Positions 54,029-55,045 of a stretch of 55,045 nt of DNA are shown in pieces. This DNA is from RGEC01 sp964475595. Its GTDB lineage: Bacteria; Bacteroidota; Bacteroidia; NS11-12g; UBA955. Under the pieces are notes generated by a model that saw only the letters and a program-made list of their open reading frames with translations, was not told the DNA's origin and did no database searches. Location: positions 1 through 55,045 of the forward strand of contig CAYYXG010000019.1 in the NCBI GenBank assembly GCA_964475595.1. Reading direction: 5' to 3'. The position numbers and the translations under genes are program-made. How positions within the stretch are numbered: position 1 is the first letter of the stretch; every line of letters begins with the position of its first letter.

Positions 54029-54036
54029 CAAATATA
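54029..54036 (-). promoter_or_regulatory. -7 element of the DUF285 adhesin gene (TATATTTG)
   Basis: Perfect TAnnTTTG on the minus strand, 17 bases before the ATG. The surrounding 54012-54287 is AT-rich, non-coding, and includes a 7-bp hairpin ATAACCA/TGGTTAT (54197-54217) without a T-run. Confidence 0.6.
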
Positions 54037-54287
54037 CAACAAAAAGTCGATTGCTGGGTGATATTATTATCATTTAGAATTTTTTTTAATCATTAAAACA
54101 ATAATTATGTTTATTTGCTGAACTTTTATAAAAATATCAGCACTTTTATAACCAATAATTGTCTTAATTCTCATTAAACAAAGAATACCCATACGCATAA
54201 CCATGGGCTTTGGTTATAAATAAGATAAATGAGAAGTATACCAATTGTCCGGCATCACGCAACCGCGCACATGGTAGAAGTGCCGAT

Positions 54288-54539
54288 TTAGGGTGATATT
54301 TCCTTTAAACCCTTAGCCGTAAGGACAAACCTCACCAACGTGAGTTTATCCGGAGAAAACATGGTCAAGGATTTGCCGGTCACATCCTGGGCTTTTACAT
54401 AGCGGTAATGGACCAATGTGCGCACGATATCCAGGGCTACTTTAGGGTGGAACTTAGTCTCAGACACCACCGTTTCCATGCTCTCGGGGTGGAGCAGGCA
54501 ATTCATCACCTTCAGTTCATCATCCCCGATTTCAAGCAT
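54288..54539 (-). CDS. Small winged-helix-like protein downstream of lysS
   Basis: 83 residues, not assigned to a named family. The pattern LKVMNCLLHPESMETVV, KVALDIVRTLVHYRYV and a strand-turn-strand before FVLTAKGLKEI is that of a winged-helix fold (three helices, then a wing, then the closing LTAKG commonly seen in such domains). It has no signal peptide. It starts 2 bases after the lysS stop, so the two are almost certainly co-transcribed and translationally coupled. It may be a small regulator or a ribosome/tRNA-related accessory; the sequence does not decide. Confidence 0.72.
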   Translation of the reverse strand: MLEIGDDELKVMNCLLHPESMETVVSETKFHPKVALDIVRTLVHYRYVKAQDVTGKSLTMFSPDKLTLVRFVLTAKGLKEISP

Positions 54540-54541
54540 AC

Positions 54542-55045
54542 TTAATCCTGTGATTTCTCAGGGCGCATTTGCGGGAAAAACAGCACTTCCTGTATACTCT
54601 GCTGATTGGTGAGCATCATGGTCAGACGGTCTATACCCACTCCCAAACCGCTGGTGGGAGGCATGGCGTATTCCAGTGAACGGATAAAGTCAAGGTCCAT
54701 ACTCATGGCCTCGTCATCGCCTCGTTCGGCCAGTTTCAGCTGTTCCTCAAAACGCTCTTTCTGGTCTATGGGGTCGTTTAACTCCGTATAAGCATTGGCA
54801 ATTTCTTTCCCATTTACGTAGAGTTCAAAACGCTCTACCAGACCGGGCTTGCTGCGGTGCTTCTTGGTCAATGGGCTCATCTCCACCGGATAATCGGTGA
54901 TGTAGGTTGGCTGTATCAGGTGCTTTTCGGTGGTGGCCCCAAATATCTCATCGATGAGCTTGGCGCTACCCATTTGAGGCGTTACTTCTACTCCAACTTT
55001 TTTTGCCATTTCACGCAACTCATCTTCTGATTTTCCTTCCACATC
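54542..55045 (-). CDS. lysS: Lysine--tRNA ligase (class II), C-terminal part
   Basis: 167 residues visible; the frame runs off the window edge, so the N-terminal anticodon-binding domain and most of the catalytic domain are outside. The visible part is typical of LysRS: PTYITDYPVEMSPLTKKH, then VERFELYVNGKEIANAYTEL, and class II motif 3 at the end, GLGVGIDRLTMML, followed by VLFFPQMRPE. The enzyme charges tRNA-Lys. Its length to the normal C-terminus is intact. Confidence 0.95.
   Translation of the reverse strand, partial: DVEGKSEDELREMAKKVGVEVTPQMGSAKLIDEIFGATTEKHLIQPTYITDYPVEMSPLTKKHRSKPGLVERFELYVNGKEIANAYTELNDPIDQKERFEEQLKLAERGDDEAMSMDLDFIRSLEYAMPPTSGLGVGIDRLTMMLTNQQSIQEVLFFPQMRPEKSQD

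Overview
The window comes from a Bacteroidota genome. The evidence is a SusC/SusD pair, five proteins with a C-terminal type IX secretion (T9SS) sorting domain, lipoprotein signal peptides, and Bacteroidota-type promoters (TTG, about 20 bases, TAnnTTTG) in front of many genes, usually without a Shine-Dalgarno sequence. The lineage looks like the Chitinophagia/Saprospiria side of the phylum, but that is an inference. The sequence is a scaffold: it has one run of exactly 100 Ns at 48841-48940, and a gene is cut at each end. Genes are tightly packed, with many 1-26 base overlaps.

Layout. 1-1919: 3' part of a T9SS-exported repeat adhesin. 1916-9863 (minus): rlmB, a large DUF2723 membrane protein, gltX, murQ and a GH3-family protein. 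9942-16463 (plus): a small unknown protein coupled to a cyclophilin lipoprotein, then rimP-nusA-infB, then a small lipoprotein reading frame broken by two in-frame stops. 16509-20267: a DUF2795 protein, an O-methyltransferase, a divergent MarR regulator/kynureninase pair, and a Ppx/GppA phosphatase.

20401-42410 is the core: an alpha-glucan (starch/maltodextrin) utilisation locus. A susC-susD-lipoprotein-secreted protein operon faces a five-gene minus-strand operon (sugar kinase of the BadF/NAGK type, beta-phosphoglucomutase, GH65 maltose-type phosphorylase, two GH13 amylases). Divergent from that operon is a NUDIX-winged-helix regulator, followed by an MFS disaccharide transporter. A SusA-like GH13 then diverges from a starch-binding T9SS protein and a T9SS-exported GH13. 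The likely scheme is surface cleavage of starch, import by SusCD, periplasmic trimming by lipoprotein and secreted GH13 enzymes, uptake of maltose by the MFS protein, phosphorolysis to glucose plus beta-glucose-1-phosphate, and conversion of both to glucose-6-phosphate. Every promoter region that opens this locus (susC, kinase operon/regulator, MFS, SusA-like/starch-binding pair) carries the same inverted repeat, AGTGT-N7-ACACW. I propose it as the operator of the NUDIX regulator, whose Nudix catalytic motif is degenerate. This is the most interesting signal in the window.

42572-55045: ftsH and an AI-2E-family membrane protein (plus). Then, all on the minus strand: lnt, rsmI, a truncated M43 metalloprotease, an enoyl-CoA hydratase (the N gap lies between these two), a PAP2-like membrane protein, a DUF285/BspA-type T9SS adhesin with about 14 repeats, a small winged-helix-like protein, and the 3' part of lysS. 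I saw no tRNA, rRNA, CRISPR array, insertion sequence or prophage.
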